DNA of 64,000 bases from Nymphaea colorata (GCF_008831285.2 NW_022204507.1:4980174-5044173), one strand, 5' to 3'; shown: positions 24,197 to 36,398, counted from the stretch's first letter. Notes: generated by a model from the letters alone, not told the origin. Numbers and translations are program-made.

Positions 24197-24967
24197 ATTT
24201 TGTGATCAACTCTTTTCTATCCTTTTGAATATTTTTCTTTTCAAGATCTTTTTATTGACCGACTTCACCATGACCAAAACTCAAGTAATGACCCAATAAT
24301 GCAATCATGATTGATGATCCACAATCCCATTCTATTTTCAAAAACTTTCTCTTTTCATTCAAAAAATATTTATTACAAAAATCTTAGATGTATATGATGA
24401 TATGAATGCTTTTAGATGAATATTATGGTAGGAATGTTTTACTTTCTTATATCATAAAGGATCAATGCATTCATGCTCAATTAATATCACTTTTGATAAG
24501 CTGTATTCCAAAGAACTTAAGCAAGATAAGATGGAGCTCTAAATAGGTAGTTACCGAATTTGGGTAAAATCTCAAACCTACTTAAAGTCTTAAGAGAGCA
24601 CTAAAGTAACTTCAAAATAATTTCCTAAGCTTTCCAAATAGTATTTGTAAAGATTTTTCAATTCTATTTTTCTCCAAAATATTTTACATTCTCAAGTAAT
24701 TCTTCAAGTACTCTTTCAGAAGTTTTGAACATCAAACTTTCAATATTTTTCTCAAATAGTACGCAACATTTAGAATGAAAAAGATTTTTAAGACAAAACA
24801 AAATGCATCAAGGATAAACATAGCCCTTGGATTGATTACCCTCGGTAAAGTTGTCAGGAACGGTCGATCCTCATACCGACGGGTGATTCTCTCTCTCTCA
24901 TTTGAAATAAAACCTTATTTTTCTGGAGCACTTCAAAAACCAAAAAAAAATTGGGGATGCGAACAGA

Positions 24968-24985
24968 TGGTGACCGTGATGGGAC
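24968..24985 (+). other. Primer-binding site of the LARD-like element
   Basis: TGGTGACCGTGATGGGAC begins two bases after the LTR end (GAACA, then GA). A TGG start just inside the LTR and the GATGGTGACC-type sequence recall the tRNA-Arg-type site used by Tat/Ogre gypsy elements. The tRNA assignment is inferred, not tested. Confidence 0.6.
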
Positions 24986-25849
24986 CCGTCATTGTTTGGC
25001 TATGGTTATTGTTGATGCATTTTTTTCCACAAACTTGAACATCTCATATATTGCTGATGATAAGCATGTCCCTTCTTTGGCCTTGACCTCATCGGCATTT
25101 CATTACATTGCTTGATGATTATCTTCCCTGTTATATGTAAGACTAATTGAAGTAGATCAATCATATTCACCTACATCTAATATCAAATACAACCCTCCTC
25201 AATTTAAGAACTGATTGAAGAGAATGTTTGTTCTTCTTTTTTTAATCATTGCCTTAGGCAACATTGTATTAGAGACAACCGATTTTCCATGTTTGTTCAT
25301 ATTTCAAAAATTCTCAATACCTATTTGTCCCAGTCATCATGTTGTCAGACTTGGTCTTAGGTGGTCGCACAAGACTAAGCCTTACAACTAGGCCACACAT
25401 TGGGCAGAAATGCCCCTTCGTTAGTATCATTTGTGGTAATTTCTCATATATCGATGAGTGTTCAAGAAGAAGTGAATAAACCTTACCCCTAGTTGCTAAT
25501 GGAGGATTTTATGCTTGTACTAAGCCTCTTGGTTAAGGTATATTGACATATCTTATATGGAATAGTCATAATTGATTAAACCAGACTCAATTAGAGTCCT
25601 ACGCTCCTTTTCCAAATATATGCTTGACAAAAGTGACTTTCGAAAATGTTGGACGTTTATCATTATATGATGAATGCATGCATATCTTCATACAATCTTT
25701 GGTCAATTTAATATTTTTACACTCCATCTTCCACATCTAAACATTGTCTCCTTTGATCATCTCTACATAGTCTTCAACTCGCCTACTCCATATGCTCATG
25801 CTTTAACCATACTATCTAGGGCACTGAATTTTTCAAATATTGTCATTCA

Positions 25850-27320
25850 GAAAATTCACTTTTTTAGAATTACTTCAAGATCTACATTTTTTCATATCTT
25901 GTCAATCTCTAATTTATTCATTTGTAAAACTTTTTATTAAATTTGATAGCCACCTATTGGCTTAATTACCAACCTTGCGTGACTTAGGTCGTGCATTCTT
26001 TTTCCCTTGCTTATATCTAGTCAAATAATTTTCTATCCTCAATACCCATAGGGTGTCTTTCTTCTCATTTTACTACTTCCATAATTTCATTGGGTCATCA
26101 ATTATTCGTTTGCAAGCCCTTTTTTTTAGAATTGCTTCCAAATTTACATTTATTAAATCTTGTCAATTACCTATTTATTAATTTGTCTGACCTCCTATTC
26201 TTGATCATGATAGTCATCTATTGGCCAATTACCAAACTTTGCTTGACTAAGATCATGCATTCTTTTTCCATCATTTACATTTAGCCAAATAATTTCCTAA
26301 TGTCAACACCCATAGTATATCTGTCTCCCAATTTTATTACTTTTTTGGGTAATCATTTATTCCAAATTTAATACCAATCATTGCTTTACTCAACTATATT
26401 TTCAATCAGCGAACATGTGATTTTAACTTATTGGATTTATATGAATCAAGCATTATGCATTTATTATACTCTTCTTGATGTCCAATCCTGTCAAACCTAG
26501 GATTATTCACAAGTGATAAATTGCTCATAATGTTCTCTATTTTTCTATATTGATATTGCGATATGACAATCACTATTTACTGATGATGTTTCTACAATAA
26601 ATTTCTTTCATACAAGTTTTGTTCCAATTGCTTGTCAAAAATTCTTTGATATTCAAGCGCATATAAATGATATTACCTTTCACCTTCACATATCAATTTT
26701 CTTTATATAATTTGGTCCATGCATTCATTTTATTGGGGCAACTTCCTTTGCCTCAATCTCAATATGTGATCGACAGGTGCTTGACTTAGGTCATGCATTC
26801 CATTTTTCCCTCATTTATGTTTAGCCAAGTAATTTTCTAGCTTCAGTACCTATAGAGTATTTTTCTCCCTATTTTACTACTTCCATCATTTTATTGGGTC
26901 ATCATCTATTCTAACTTGATTACCAAGCTTTGCTTTGCTCAGATATATTCTATTTTCAATCATCAAACATCTAAATTTGATTTATTCACCCTATTAAGTC
27001 TATATTTTCCTAAATCAAACCTCATATATTTATACTCTGCTTAAAATTTAATCATTTGAAAACTAAGGCTCTCCATTTTCCTACACTATCAATTTGATAT
27101 CTCGCTATGAGAATCAACATCTAACAATCATATTCTTATAACAAATTTCTTTCTCACAAGCTTTGTCTTAATTTCTTGTCATTATAGACAAAACATAAAT
27201 TCTTTCATACCTAAGCTCATATATATGTTATTACCTTGCACACTCATTTTTCTGTTAGCAGAAAATGTATCAATTTTCTACTTATAATTTTGTCCACACC
27301 TTCTTTCCATAAGGGCATTT
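25850..27320. repeat. ~540-bp tandem repeat in the LARD interior
   Basis: The phrase GTCGTGCATTCTTTTTCCC (25986) recurs as ATCATGCATTCTTTTTCC (about 26250) and GTCATGCATTCCATTTTTCC (about 26790). The TTTCTACAATAAATTTCTTTC region near 26590 recurs near 27130, about 540 bp apart. Two full ~540-bp units (about 26240-26780 and 26780-27320) follow a partial ~260-bp unit. Divergence is high. Confidence 0.65.
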
Positions 27321-27904
27321 TATAGTATTTTCGCTTCAATCCAGGTATCAACCTTCTATCTTATGCCCAGTACATTCATGCATTTTATTTTGAATCAGAT
27401 TATATCCATTACCACTCATGACGATTGCTAATACTGGTACATTTTTTTATTATGAATATTTCAAGTCATTTCCAAATTGCTTTTATGACATATATTTTTA
27501 TTTCACAAATCACATCTTGTCTATAAAAATAAAGGGGGATTGTATCCCAATCAAATCAACTTAGTTACTAAGCTAGATTTGATTAAGTGCAAACATGGCC
27601 GCTAGGTTCGAAGCATTCCAAAACTATCTCAATGTGGTCACCAGGAAGGAAAACTTATGAAACAAGCGCAACTTGGTCATTTGGCTAAGGGCTTTTCAAA
27701 GCAAGAACAACCCAAGCACTAGTTTGGGGAATTTTATTAAACAAGTTCAAAATCCTGCCTTTGGTAAAACAAAAACTTCACCATAGGACACTCGAGGTGA
27801 TAGAAGTCTTCATATCACAACCAATGTTGGAGCAATAGGGTTTCATTCCTTGTTTAAAAAAGGTGTTCGAGGTGATGAGGGTTCTTTCCCGACATTGCCA
27901 CTTT

Positions 27905-28215
27905 TTATCGAGCAACCCATTCAGGAAAGGGGTAAAACTTGAAATTATGGACAAAAGAGCAACTCACGCAAGGAAAGGGGTTAAACCTACAATCCAAGCC
28001 AAAATAACTCATGTAGGTAAGGGGGTTAAACCTGCAATGCAAGGCAAAGCAACCCACACAAGTAAGGGAATAAACTAAAGATGCAAGTCAGGGCAACCCA
28101 TTCAAGGGGGTTAAACCTGAATTCATTATCGGCAAACCCACGCAGACAAGGGGTTAAACCTGCAACATAAGCTCAAACAACTCATTAAGGGTTAAAACCT
28201 GAAATGGAGTTCCAA
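27905..28215. repeat. ~45-bp tandem repeat upstream of the 3' LTR
   Basis: Six to seven copies of a 40-50-bp unit with the core AAGGGGTTAAACCTGCAA followed by CAACCCACNCAAG. Part of the array stays open as a Lys/Gly/Thr-rich frame (27863-28078), probably by chance. Tandem arrays just upstream of the polypurine tract are known in Ogre/Tat elements. Confidence 0.85.
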
Positions 28216-28302
28216 CATTTTTAATCTTTTTAGCTAAAATTTTCATCACTCAAAACTTCGGTGCTTACCTTTGCCACTAAGCACGGCAAATGCCAGCTTA
28301 GT

Positions 28303-28318
28303 AGCAAAAAGAGGCATC
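28303..28318 (+). other. Polypurine tract of the LARD-like element
   Basis: AGCAAAAAGAGGCATC immediately precedes the 3' LTR start TGTTATCACCCC. It matches the plus-strand priming site expected there, though it is short and interrupted by pyrimidines. Confidence 0.55.
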
Positions 28319-31206
28319 TGTTATCACCCCAAATTTTTCAAAAGAATACTAGTATTTTATTATTTGGATTTCAATTTCAGACCCAAAACAAAGTTAATTT
28401 TCACACCCAAGTCTAGATCCAAATCAAGCATTTCAAACTTGAAATCCAAAATCAAGTTCAAACCGACAAAGTTTGGTGCTATGAGCACTGCACGTGCGTG
28501 CACAAACCTTTTCTTTGTTTTATGTTTCGCTCTCAAGTCGAAATGTATTTTTGAAGCTTAACCCACTTACGAGAACACGTTGGTGGTCAATCGAATTGAA
28601 TCTAGATTCAAAACGAACCCTAGCTCAAAATGGAGTCAGTCACCCATTTTTAACAAAACCTTTTTTTACAGTTTTTAAATAAAAATATATGCTTATATTT
28701 TATGCTTCTTACATAAACAACATTTACCAATTTATGCATTTTTTTCGATTTGATTTGATCTGATTTTGTTTTATTTTGTTTTTTTTAAGGGAGAAGCGTA
28801 TGCCGACGCGCACAAACGCGCTGCATGGCCGCGCAAATGTGTGTTGTGCGTGAGCGAGCCATCAGCGTGAGCGCTCGCACAAACAAGCACCATGCGGCAG
28901 CATGACGCGCGCGACAATGCATCTTGCGCTGCCATTTTTATGAAAGAGACCACCCGTTGGGGGCGGCTTTGGCATTTTTTGAGTGGGCAATAGCCCTGCC
29001 CACACCCCAAATGGGTGTTTGCAGGGTTAATGGGCAATCCCATTTAGTCAAAGCCCATTTTTAGAAATCGTTAAAAAATACTTGAAATTCACATGAAATT
29101 CTTGTTAAATTCAACAAAATTCAAATTCTGAATTTTAGCTCCAAAATACTCTATAAATATCCCCACAATCCTTCCTCTTAGGGGGAGCCAACCATGGAGG
29201 AACCTCTTGTGCTTCCTCACTTGAAAGTCTAATTTTTTTTTTTAGCCCTCTTTTTCGACTTCACTCTTCTTCTCCAACCTTGGGAGCAAACTTCTCCAAA
29301 TTCAAATTCTTCAAAGGAGCACAAAGAGATCTCTTGGGGGTTCATTCAAAAGAGAGGACTCATTTCTAATAGCATTCATATTAGAGGTATGTAATAGTTC
29401 TCTATTTTCATTTCCTTATTTTCTCCTGCCACCTCCCCATGGCCGTGCAAGAAAGCTCAAATGATTTCCTCTCCGGAGTCAATAGCTACTCTTGAGTGCA
29501 CCAGGAGTATGAGAAAGGTGAAATAAATTCCATTTCTTCATTTCTTTCCAAAAACATGCTTGTTGTGTGCCAGAAATGTTCATGCATGATATCCTATTTT
29601 TTTCTTAGTTAATGAGCAAATGAATGGAGGGAATGAGTGCTTGGGTTGGGATTTTATTCATTCTTATTTTAATTTTGAGGTTAGGGTTTGTCCAACCTGA
29701 GGAAGCCATTCACGAATATGCACATGTTAATATGCATTTTCATGTCAATCTCACATTTAGTTTCTATCTTAATCACCCGATTAGAACCCCAATGAGTGCT
29801 TCGTCATTTTTCATTTTGTGAGTACTTAATTTTCTTCCATACCCAATGGTGGGAGAAATCAATTTTCTTGTCATAGTTGTGGTTCTTATATTCACACATA
29901 AAAAAATTTGGAATCATATTTTTCAAAAGATTTTCAAAACCAAATACTCTCTCTCTAATGCGGCCTTGGAGACATAGCTTAAACTCTTGCATGAGCCCAA
30001 GTTCTCCTCTGGCCTACATCAAAAAATGAAGTTGGATATTTTCATGTCATTTCTTGATTTTAATATTCATGAAGATATATACTATGCGTATATATATGTT
30101 CGATATATATACGTGCACATGAGTATCTTTCTTCGTCTTTCTCTCTTTATGATTTAACATATTCTTTTACAAACTCTTGTATACGTATATATGAATATAT
30201 ATACATGTATTCCATTTTAAAATCTCTCTGTCTCTCTTTCTAAAATCATCTTCTCCTCTTTATTTGATTTAGGCGTCCTATTCACAAGCTTTCATATACA
30301 TATCTATACATCCATATATAAATATATATGTATATATATAAATATGCATATGAATATGTATCTCTTTTTATTTTAAATCTCTGATTTTGTGACTTTCAAG
30401 ATCTATTTCTCTCTTTCTCTCTCTACATTTTTTTGGTGATCATGTCTTTTCCATTCTTTTGAACATTTTTCTTTTCGAGATCTTTTTATTGACCGACTTC
30501 ACCAAGGCCAAAACTCAAGTAATGACCCAATATTGGAATCATGCTTGATGGTCTACAATCCCATGCCATTTTCAAAAACTTTTCTCTTTTTATCCAAAAA
30601 TTATTTATTACAAAAATTTTAGATGTATGTCATGGTAGGAATGCTATTAGATGAATGTTATGGTAGGAATACTTTACTCTTTTCTAACCATATCGGATCA
30701 ATGCATTTATGCATTCAATCTCACTTAATATCACTTACGATAACAAGCAGTACTCCAAAGAACTTAAGCAAGATAAGATGGAGCTCTAAATAGGTAGTAA
30801 CTGAATTAAGGAAAATCTCAAACCTAGTTAAAGTAACACTAAAGTGACTTCAAAATGATTTCCTAAGCTTTTCAAATAATATTTATAACGATTTTCCAAT
30901 TCTAGTTTTTGCCAAAATATTTTACATTTTCAAGTAATTCTTCAAGCACTCTTTCAAAAGTTTGAAACATCAAACTTTCAATATTTTTCTCAAACACTAC
31001 ACTACATTTAGAATGAAAAAGATGTTTAAGGCAAAACAAAATGCATGAAGGATAAGCATAGCCCTTGGATTGATTACCCCTGGTAATGGTGTCGGCAAAT
31101 GTTGATCCTTGTACCGACGGGCGAGTCCCTTTTCCTCTCATTTGAAATAAAATCTCATTTTTCTGGAGCACTTCAAAAGCAAAAAAAAAAATTGGGGATG
31201 TGAACA
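28319..31206 (+). mobile_element. 3' LTR of LARD-like retrotransposon (~2.89 kb)
   Basis: It begins TGTTATCACCCCAAATTTT and ends GATGTGAACA, so it has the TG...CA ends expected of an LTR. It is colinear with 22115-24965 apart from its first ~225 bases. It contains a CpG-rich block (28795-28935), a TATA box at 29151-29159 and microsatellite-like TA/CT stretches near 30080-30420. Downstream sequence is copia integrase on the minus strand, so the insertion appears to have landed in a copia element. Confidence 0.8.
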
Positions 31207-33000
31207 TATACTCATTGATACACATATGTCAGAATCGATTAAGTATAATAGAATGAAAATCCTAACTGCTTTCCCTATTGGTGTTTGAGATGCTTTTCCT
31301 ACTAAACAATGTTTGCAGACAAGCACGTCAATATTTGTAAAGGATTCAAGTAATCTCTCATGAGCTAGTCTAATCATTCTATTTTGTCCAATATGCCCTA
31401 GTGAGCATGCCAGTACATGCATCCACATTAACATGTGTATTAAATCATTCATCATTTACATAACAACAATTTGAATAAGTATTTAAAACTAATAAACAAT
31501 TCATTAATACACCAAAACAAATGACTAAGTCTGCAGACAATATCTTGATAAAATTGCTATTAAAAGTATGCTTATAATCAAATGTCAAAAAAAAGTGTGC
31601 CCTGATTCCTATTCCTTTTGGTGCTAAAACCAAAATTGTTTGGAGGCAGGTTAGGATGTACGAGACAAAAAGCTTGAGCCCAGTGTAGAGTGTGCTTGAG
31701 TGTTAGAGAAAGTATGTATTCACATAGCCACTAACCAGGCTTTAGATTTATCATGCTTCCATCAAACTTATATCTCTTTCTAAAACCCAATGCACACGTA
31801 TGTTTCCTTTGATCAAGTAGGTTTGTCAATTCCCAAACATTATTCTTATCAATGGGTTCAACTTTTGCATCCATTGCTTTTAGCTATCCTGTAGATTCAT
31901 TCAAATTAACAACCTCATCAAAAGTTAAATACCTGTTAAGTCATCCTTGTCTATTGACTGGTATAACTCTTCAGACAAATAAACATAATAGTCAATTAAT
32001 TTATAAGAGTCATGACTAATAATATCTATGGGAGTGCTATTATTGTTATTTAAATCTTCCAAATTAATTATCTTTGCTTTTAATTAAGTCCATATCTAGA
32101 TGACAAAATTTATATTTTTTAGATCCTTTTAAATATCTGATGAAGTTGTTTTATCATCAAAGTTGTCTCCTGATGGGTCTAGATAGAAATCCATGTATGA
32201 AATAACTTAAATATGATTTTTATCAGTCCGTAATCCAAAATCCTGCTGAAATGACAGTTTTACATGGAACTATATTTAAAATATACATAGCTGTTAGCAT
32301 CAAAGCAAGTGTTATTTCGCACAAATATTCAATATTCATTCCATCTTTGCTGCTCATTATATGTTGAGTAGCTCCATAGTTAATCCACCATCCAGTAATA
32401 TCATGATCAAATTAAACACTTGATTGCCACACAGATTACATCACACTTGTCATTCATTTTGTCGTTGCTGCATCTTTGACGATATTTCTTGAAGTGGCTA
32501 ATCTTTCCATGTTTGACATATTGGACATGAGAGGTGGTTTCTTGTGGCTTTCAGAATATTGGACTTTTTTTTGCTTAATTTGTCAAGTTACTGGTTGAAC
32601 CATCTTTAAATTGGTGGAATTTGTTTTGCCCATGATTAACAGCTGCATTATCTATCTCTGGCAATGAAATATTTTATTTTATTTTTTTCATGTGTTCTTG
32701 TTCGATAGCTAATTGAATGGCGAATTCTATCAAATTTAATCCTTGGAACCAAGTCAGAGGACCATAACTATAATTTTCTAAGATATAGGCAAACTATTTA
32801 ATATAGTAGAAATTTTCATAAGTTTGAGAAGAAAATACCTTCTTGGTAAACCGAATTTAGTCATTACTAACAATTTATTAATGTGATCAACAACATTATC
32901 ATTTTCTTTTATTTTCCATGAATTATATTGTTATACTAAGAATTGAAAGGTGAAAGACTGATGTTGTATCATATTACTTACCAATGACTTCAAACATGCT
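31207..33000 (-). mobile_element. Scrambled Ty1/copia fragment
   Basis: On the minus strand: gag around 32900-32640 (VDHINKLLVMTKFG, STILNSLP), protease near 32400 (WWINYGATQH), the integrase C-terminal side near 32330-32260 (LALMLTAMYILNIVPCKTV), and RT start around 31950-31750 (TFDEVVNLNESTG, NNVWELTNL, FDGSMI). The GAG pre-integrase box lies at 31420-31260 (LGHIGQNRMIRLAHERLLES, CKHCLVGKA) with the start of the integrase core (LIDSDICVSMS). The last block should precede, not follow, RT, and most of the integrase between protease and its C-terminal end is missing. Stops and frameshifts are numerous. The LARD 3' LTR abuts the integrase start at 31206. Confidence 0.8.
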
Positions 33001-33689
33001 TTTTCCGGTTAAGTGTTCTCACAAACTCTTATTAAGACATTATCCATATATGCAATGTAATTGCCTTAGCCAAATGGTTATCCTTTTTAAATTTCTTGTA
33101 ACAATCATTTTCTTTGTCAGAAGATGCATCACCAAGGTTAACCATGTCTTTTTTCTAAAACATATTCCATTCCCTTGAATATTAAAGCCTACATAGTTCT
33201 ACGATTTCCATACATGAAACTTTGTTCCTTTCAATAGCTCCACCCCTAGTGGCATTTTTTAATCTTAAGCATGGAAAAATTAAGAAAATAAAATATCAAA
33301 TATCCCATCTATTAAAAGAGTTTTGATCTGGCCAATTTTAATTCCAAAGTCACATTTTCACGAGTATGTCTCAACAAAAGTATTCTATTGTAATAAGCGA
33401 AAATAAACATAGGACTTCATTTGAAATTTTGAAAACTGATCCAATTGCTTTTCGATATCAATACCATATTTTTCTTCACATTGCAAACTTAGAGAGACAA
33501 AAGAATAAAATAATGGATTTCTTTTGAAATTTTCCATTTCCAATTGTACCACCATTCAAAAAAGGAGCATCTAAGTCCTTCGGTTTCCCTTTAAATGAAA
33601 ACGTAAGAACCACTTTTTCTTTTTAAAAATAAAATAAGATGCTCCCTTCTGTTAATAGAAATACCCCAAAGGCTCTCAAAGTGAATTAC
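33001..33689. other. Unassigned AT-rich DNA
   Basis: No domain or repeat recognised. Its right part may belong to the 5' LTR of the copia element whose primer site is at 34044. Confidence 0.3.
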
Positions 33690-33885
33690 TTGCGAGATGA
33701 AAAGTCATGTCTCTTGAGGGATGAAAAGTCATGTTTCTTGGGAGATGAAAAGTCATGTCTCTTGAGGGATGAAAAATCATGTCTATTGAAAAATGAAAAG
33801 TCGTGTCACTTAGGAAATGAAAATTCATGTCTCTTGAGAGATGAAAAGTCATGTCTGTTGAAAGATGAAAAGTCATGTCCCTTGG
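33690..33885. repeat. 24-bp minisatellite
   Basis: About eight copies of AGATGAAAAGTCATGTCTCTTGAG with point changes. Because 24 is a multiple of three, both strands stay open; the plus strand reads repeated LLRDEKSC. It lies in the probable LTR upstream of a copia primer site, and there is no sign of a real gene. Confidence 0.92.
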
Positions 33886-34043
33886 GAATTACAGACCCCT
33901 TATGTATCTCTTCTATGTAAAGGAACCTCTCTACCAAAGGCATGCAAGCAAGAAATGCTAGAGTAGTGGACATAGGCCTACTGGCTGAACCACTTTAAAA
34001 ATTCATGTCCCTTTAATTACTTCTTCATTTTTTATTTCTAACA

Positions 34044-35150
34044 TGGTATGAGAGCCGCTGGTCCTTCTTAGTGCTGCTGCTAGATCCTAAGGGTTACATC
34101 TTGTGTTGGGGCCTTTCACTCTCATGGCAAATCAAGAAGTATCATCAAATATAGGAGTCAACTCTGATACATGTATGAATTTTCTTGCTTCTCCTCTTCA
34201 GTATCCAAGCAATTTACAACATTTCCTCACCATCAAGTTAAATGTTGAAACTTATCTTATTTAGGAATCTCAATTCACCTCAATCTTTATCTCATACGAT
34301 CTTATGGGATATATTGATGGAAGCAAACCTGCTCCGCCAATTTTAAATGTGGAACAGCTGAAATTAGTCCATAATATATTGAATGGTTGAGAAAGGATCC
34401 GTTACTTTTGAGTTGGATTATGTCCTCTCTATCTGAAGTAACACATGCCCAAATTATTGGTTTAAAAACCTCTCTAGATTTTTGGATTGCTCTTAAGCAA
34501 TCCTATACTTGCTCAATCCAGGGCTCGAATGCAGTTAAAATCACAGTTTCAAGATTTAAAAAGTGGTCTAGTTCTATGGATGTTTGTATAAACAAAGAAA
34601 AAGTTATTGCTCATCGACTAGCCATTGAATCCAAACCTGTTGATAAAGATGATCTTATTCTTCAAATTCTTAGAGGATTACCAAGTGAATATCTTCCTTT
34701 TAAAGTCTGTATGGAAACTTGAAAGGACCCTGTCTCTTTGAATGAACTTCATGGGTTTCTTCTCATAAGAGAAGCCAACCTAAAATAAGATGATTCTCAA
34801 ACTTTTGAATCTATTATGGCGGCTGCAAATATTGTCTCAAAAGAAGTTTACAATAAGCAAACGAACTATAGAGGTCATGGTAGAAACAACTACCAATCTA
34901 GAGGAGAGTCTGGAAAAGTGAGCACTAGGAAGGTGATCATCTTGTGTGCCAAATAGGTGGAAAAGTTGGTCATATTGCAAAGTTTTGTTGGTCATATTCT
35001 AACTTAAAGAAAAAGAGACAACGTTTCCTCAAGCATATCATGCAGTTTCATCTAGTACTCTGAATCAAGACATTGGAAATGACAATTGGTATCCTAACTC
35101 CGGTGCGACTCATCACATAACCAATAATATCAACAACGTGTTTGAAAGGA
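34044..35150 (+). mobile_element. Ty1/copia fragment I: PBS, gag and protease start
   Basis: TGGTATGAGAGC at 34044-34055 is a copia primer-binding site (initiator tRNA-Met type) directly after an LTR-like ACA end. A gag start codon lies at 34123. Gag is readable through YIDGSKPAPP, MSSLSEVTHAQIIGLKTSLD, AVKITVSRFKKWSS and DDLILQILRGLPSEYLPFK. A degenerate CCHC knuckle near 34950 (GGKVGHIAKFC) and the protease motif WYPNSGATHHITN near 35086-35125 follow. Stops interrupt gag at about 34263, 34388 and 34720. Homology ends abruptly near 35150. Confidence 0.88.
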
Positions 35151-35880
35151 TACCAAATGTTTTACAAAATTTATGAATTCCATTTCATTAAGCATTCCAT
35201 TATAATGCTCTTGTGGTAAATAGAGGAAGTAGATCTTGTGACCTGGCAAATGACGTTTGTTAACAAACTGTTTGAGCATCCCAATTGGCTGCTCTAGGTG
35301 AAGTTTAAATAAAAAATGGCTTGACATACATAGCAAGTTGGATTCAACCCATAAAAAGAAAAGCACAACAACAGAAAAGGAATGTTAATTCGCCAGAGTA
35401 GTGGCCGAGTTTAGACTACATCTTGGTGGTGGCAATTTTGTGTTAGCCTTTGTTGAGGAGTCTTGACAGTAAATTTTTTATTTTTCCAGCCACACCACAA
35501 AAAAGCATATATTTCTTGACGCTAAAAAAGAACGTCAATAAAAGCAAAGAAAACTGAATAATTTCACCGAGGTTTGCTTCTTATAATAATTGCATAATAT
35601 AAAGTTATGCCGTGTACGTAAAGGAAAGAAACAATGGGGCCAAGGCTCAGATCTTTGAAGCTATGCTTTATGCTACCTTGTATATTCATGAAGAGGGAAT
35701 TTCTACTGGCATATATGTTCTTCCCTCCTCATGATGAAATTCAGGATTGTACGTGTCAACCCTTTTCTGGACTTTGTAGACAAAGGAGGAGGGAAGCCGT
35801 GCCTTCTTGGGTGCCTGCACCTCTAAGCCTCCTTCCTAAGGTATTCTTTTAGCAGTTCCGGCATCTTATGGCACTATTAA
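35151..35880. other. Unassigned segment between two copia elements
   Basis: No domain recognised. The 72-codon frame at 35634-35852 has no motif. The right part may be the 5' LTR of the next copia element. Confidence 0.3.
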
Positions 35881-36398
35881 AGACAATAGAGGGACCATCA
35901 AAGGACTCAAGAAGGAAACTCCAGCCAGCCATGACAATGGAAACAAAAATGATTGTAATGCTTACAAAATGAAGGAGGAAATTAAACCAAAAAAATCCAG
36001 CCAGCCATAACTATGGAAATAGTAACAATTGTAATCATTACAGTACCAAGAAGGAAACATCATCTGGCCAACCGTATAAAGACAGTAGTATAAAGACAAT
36101 GGTTTTCTAGTCAGTCACTAACAAAATTACAAGAGACGAAGATGCATTTGTCAAACAGAGAGGTGCAACAACTAAACAGGAAAATAACAACTGTAAATTA
36201 GATATTGTTTCCTCTGTAAAGATCGATATAAATCTTGTAAATCAGGAAATGATGATGCCTGTAATTCTATTATAAAAGAAGAAAGATCCAGACCTATCGT
36301 CACTGAGAACAATAGCTGCCTTTGTGGACGTAGGTGTGAGTTTACACCAAACCATGTTAAAATTAGGCATTCCTTCCTTGAATTTCTGCTTTTCTTCA
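35881..36398 (+). mobile_element. Probable 5' LTR (part) of copia fragment II with ~85-bp direct repeats
   Basis: The phrase CCAGCCAGCCATGACAATGG (about 35921) recurs as CCAGCCAGCCATAACTATGG (about 35998), each followed by a TGATTGTAATGCTTACA or CAATTGTAATCATTACA phrase and an AAGAAGGAAAC neighbour. A TATA-like CTATTATAAAAG lies near 36268. The segment ends TTTCTTCA just before the primer site at 36399, as an LTR should. The left LTR border is not determined. Confidence 0.6.

Larger units (their letters stand above)
22115..24965 (+). mobile_element. 5' LTR (5'-truncated) of LARD-like retrotransposon
   Basis: This is colinear with 28545-31206. Both contain TTTTTGAAGC near the start, TTCAAAACGAACCC, a CpG-rich block, TCTATAAATATCCC, GAGGTATGTAATA, CCACCTCGCCATGGCCGTGC (CCACCTCCCCATGGCCGTGC in the other), TA- and CT-rich microsatellite stretches, and the same 3' end TTGGGGATGCGAACA (TTGGGGATGTGAACA in the other). 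The 5' end is shorter than the 3' LTR, which starts at 28319, so about 225 bases of the left edge have been lost or replaced. The copies differ by frequent substitutions and indels, indicating an old insertion. Type IV frames in it have no meaning. Confidence 0.8.
24966..28318 (+). mobile_element. Non-coding interior of LARD-like LTR retrotransposon
   Basis: About 3.35 kb between the two LTRs. No gag, protease, RT, RNase H or integrase motif is visible in any frame; the longest frames (24775-25038, 25674-25940) have no known domain. The interior carries tandem repeats (25850-27320 and 27905-28215) and ends in a purine-rich tract. Long LTRs with a ~3.5-kb non-coding core match large retrotransposon derivatives, which depend on a related autonomous element for mobility. 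PBS and LTR style point to the Tat/Ogre branch of Ty3/gypsy, but with no coding domain this stays an inference. Confidence 0.7.

Noticed and set aside
24775-25038. 87-codon frame across the LTR end and primer site
   Set aside because: It crosses the LTR/interior boundary and has no retroviral domain.
33639-33920. 93-codon frame with repeated LLRDEKSC
   Set aside because: It is produced by a 24-bp minisatellite; the opposite strand is equally open, and it lies in a probable LTR.
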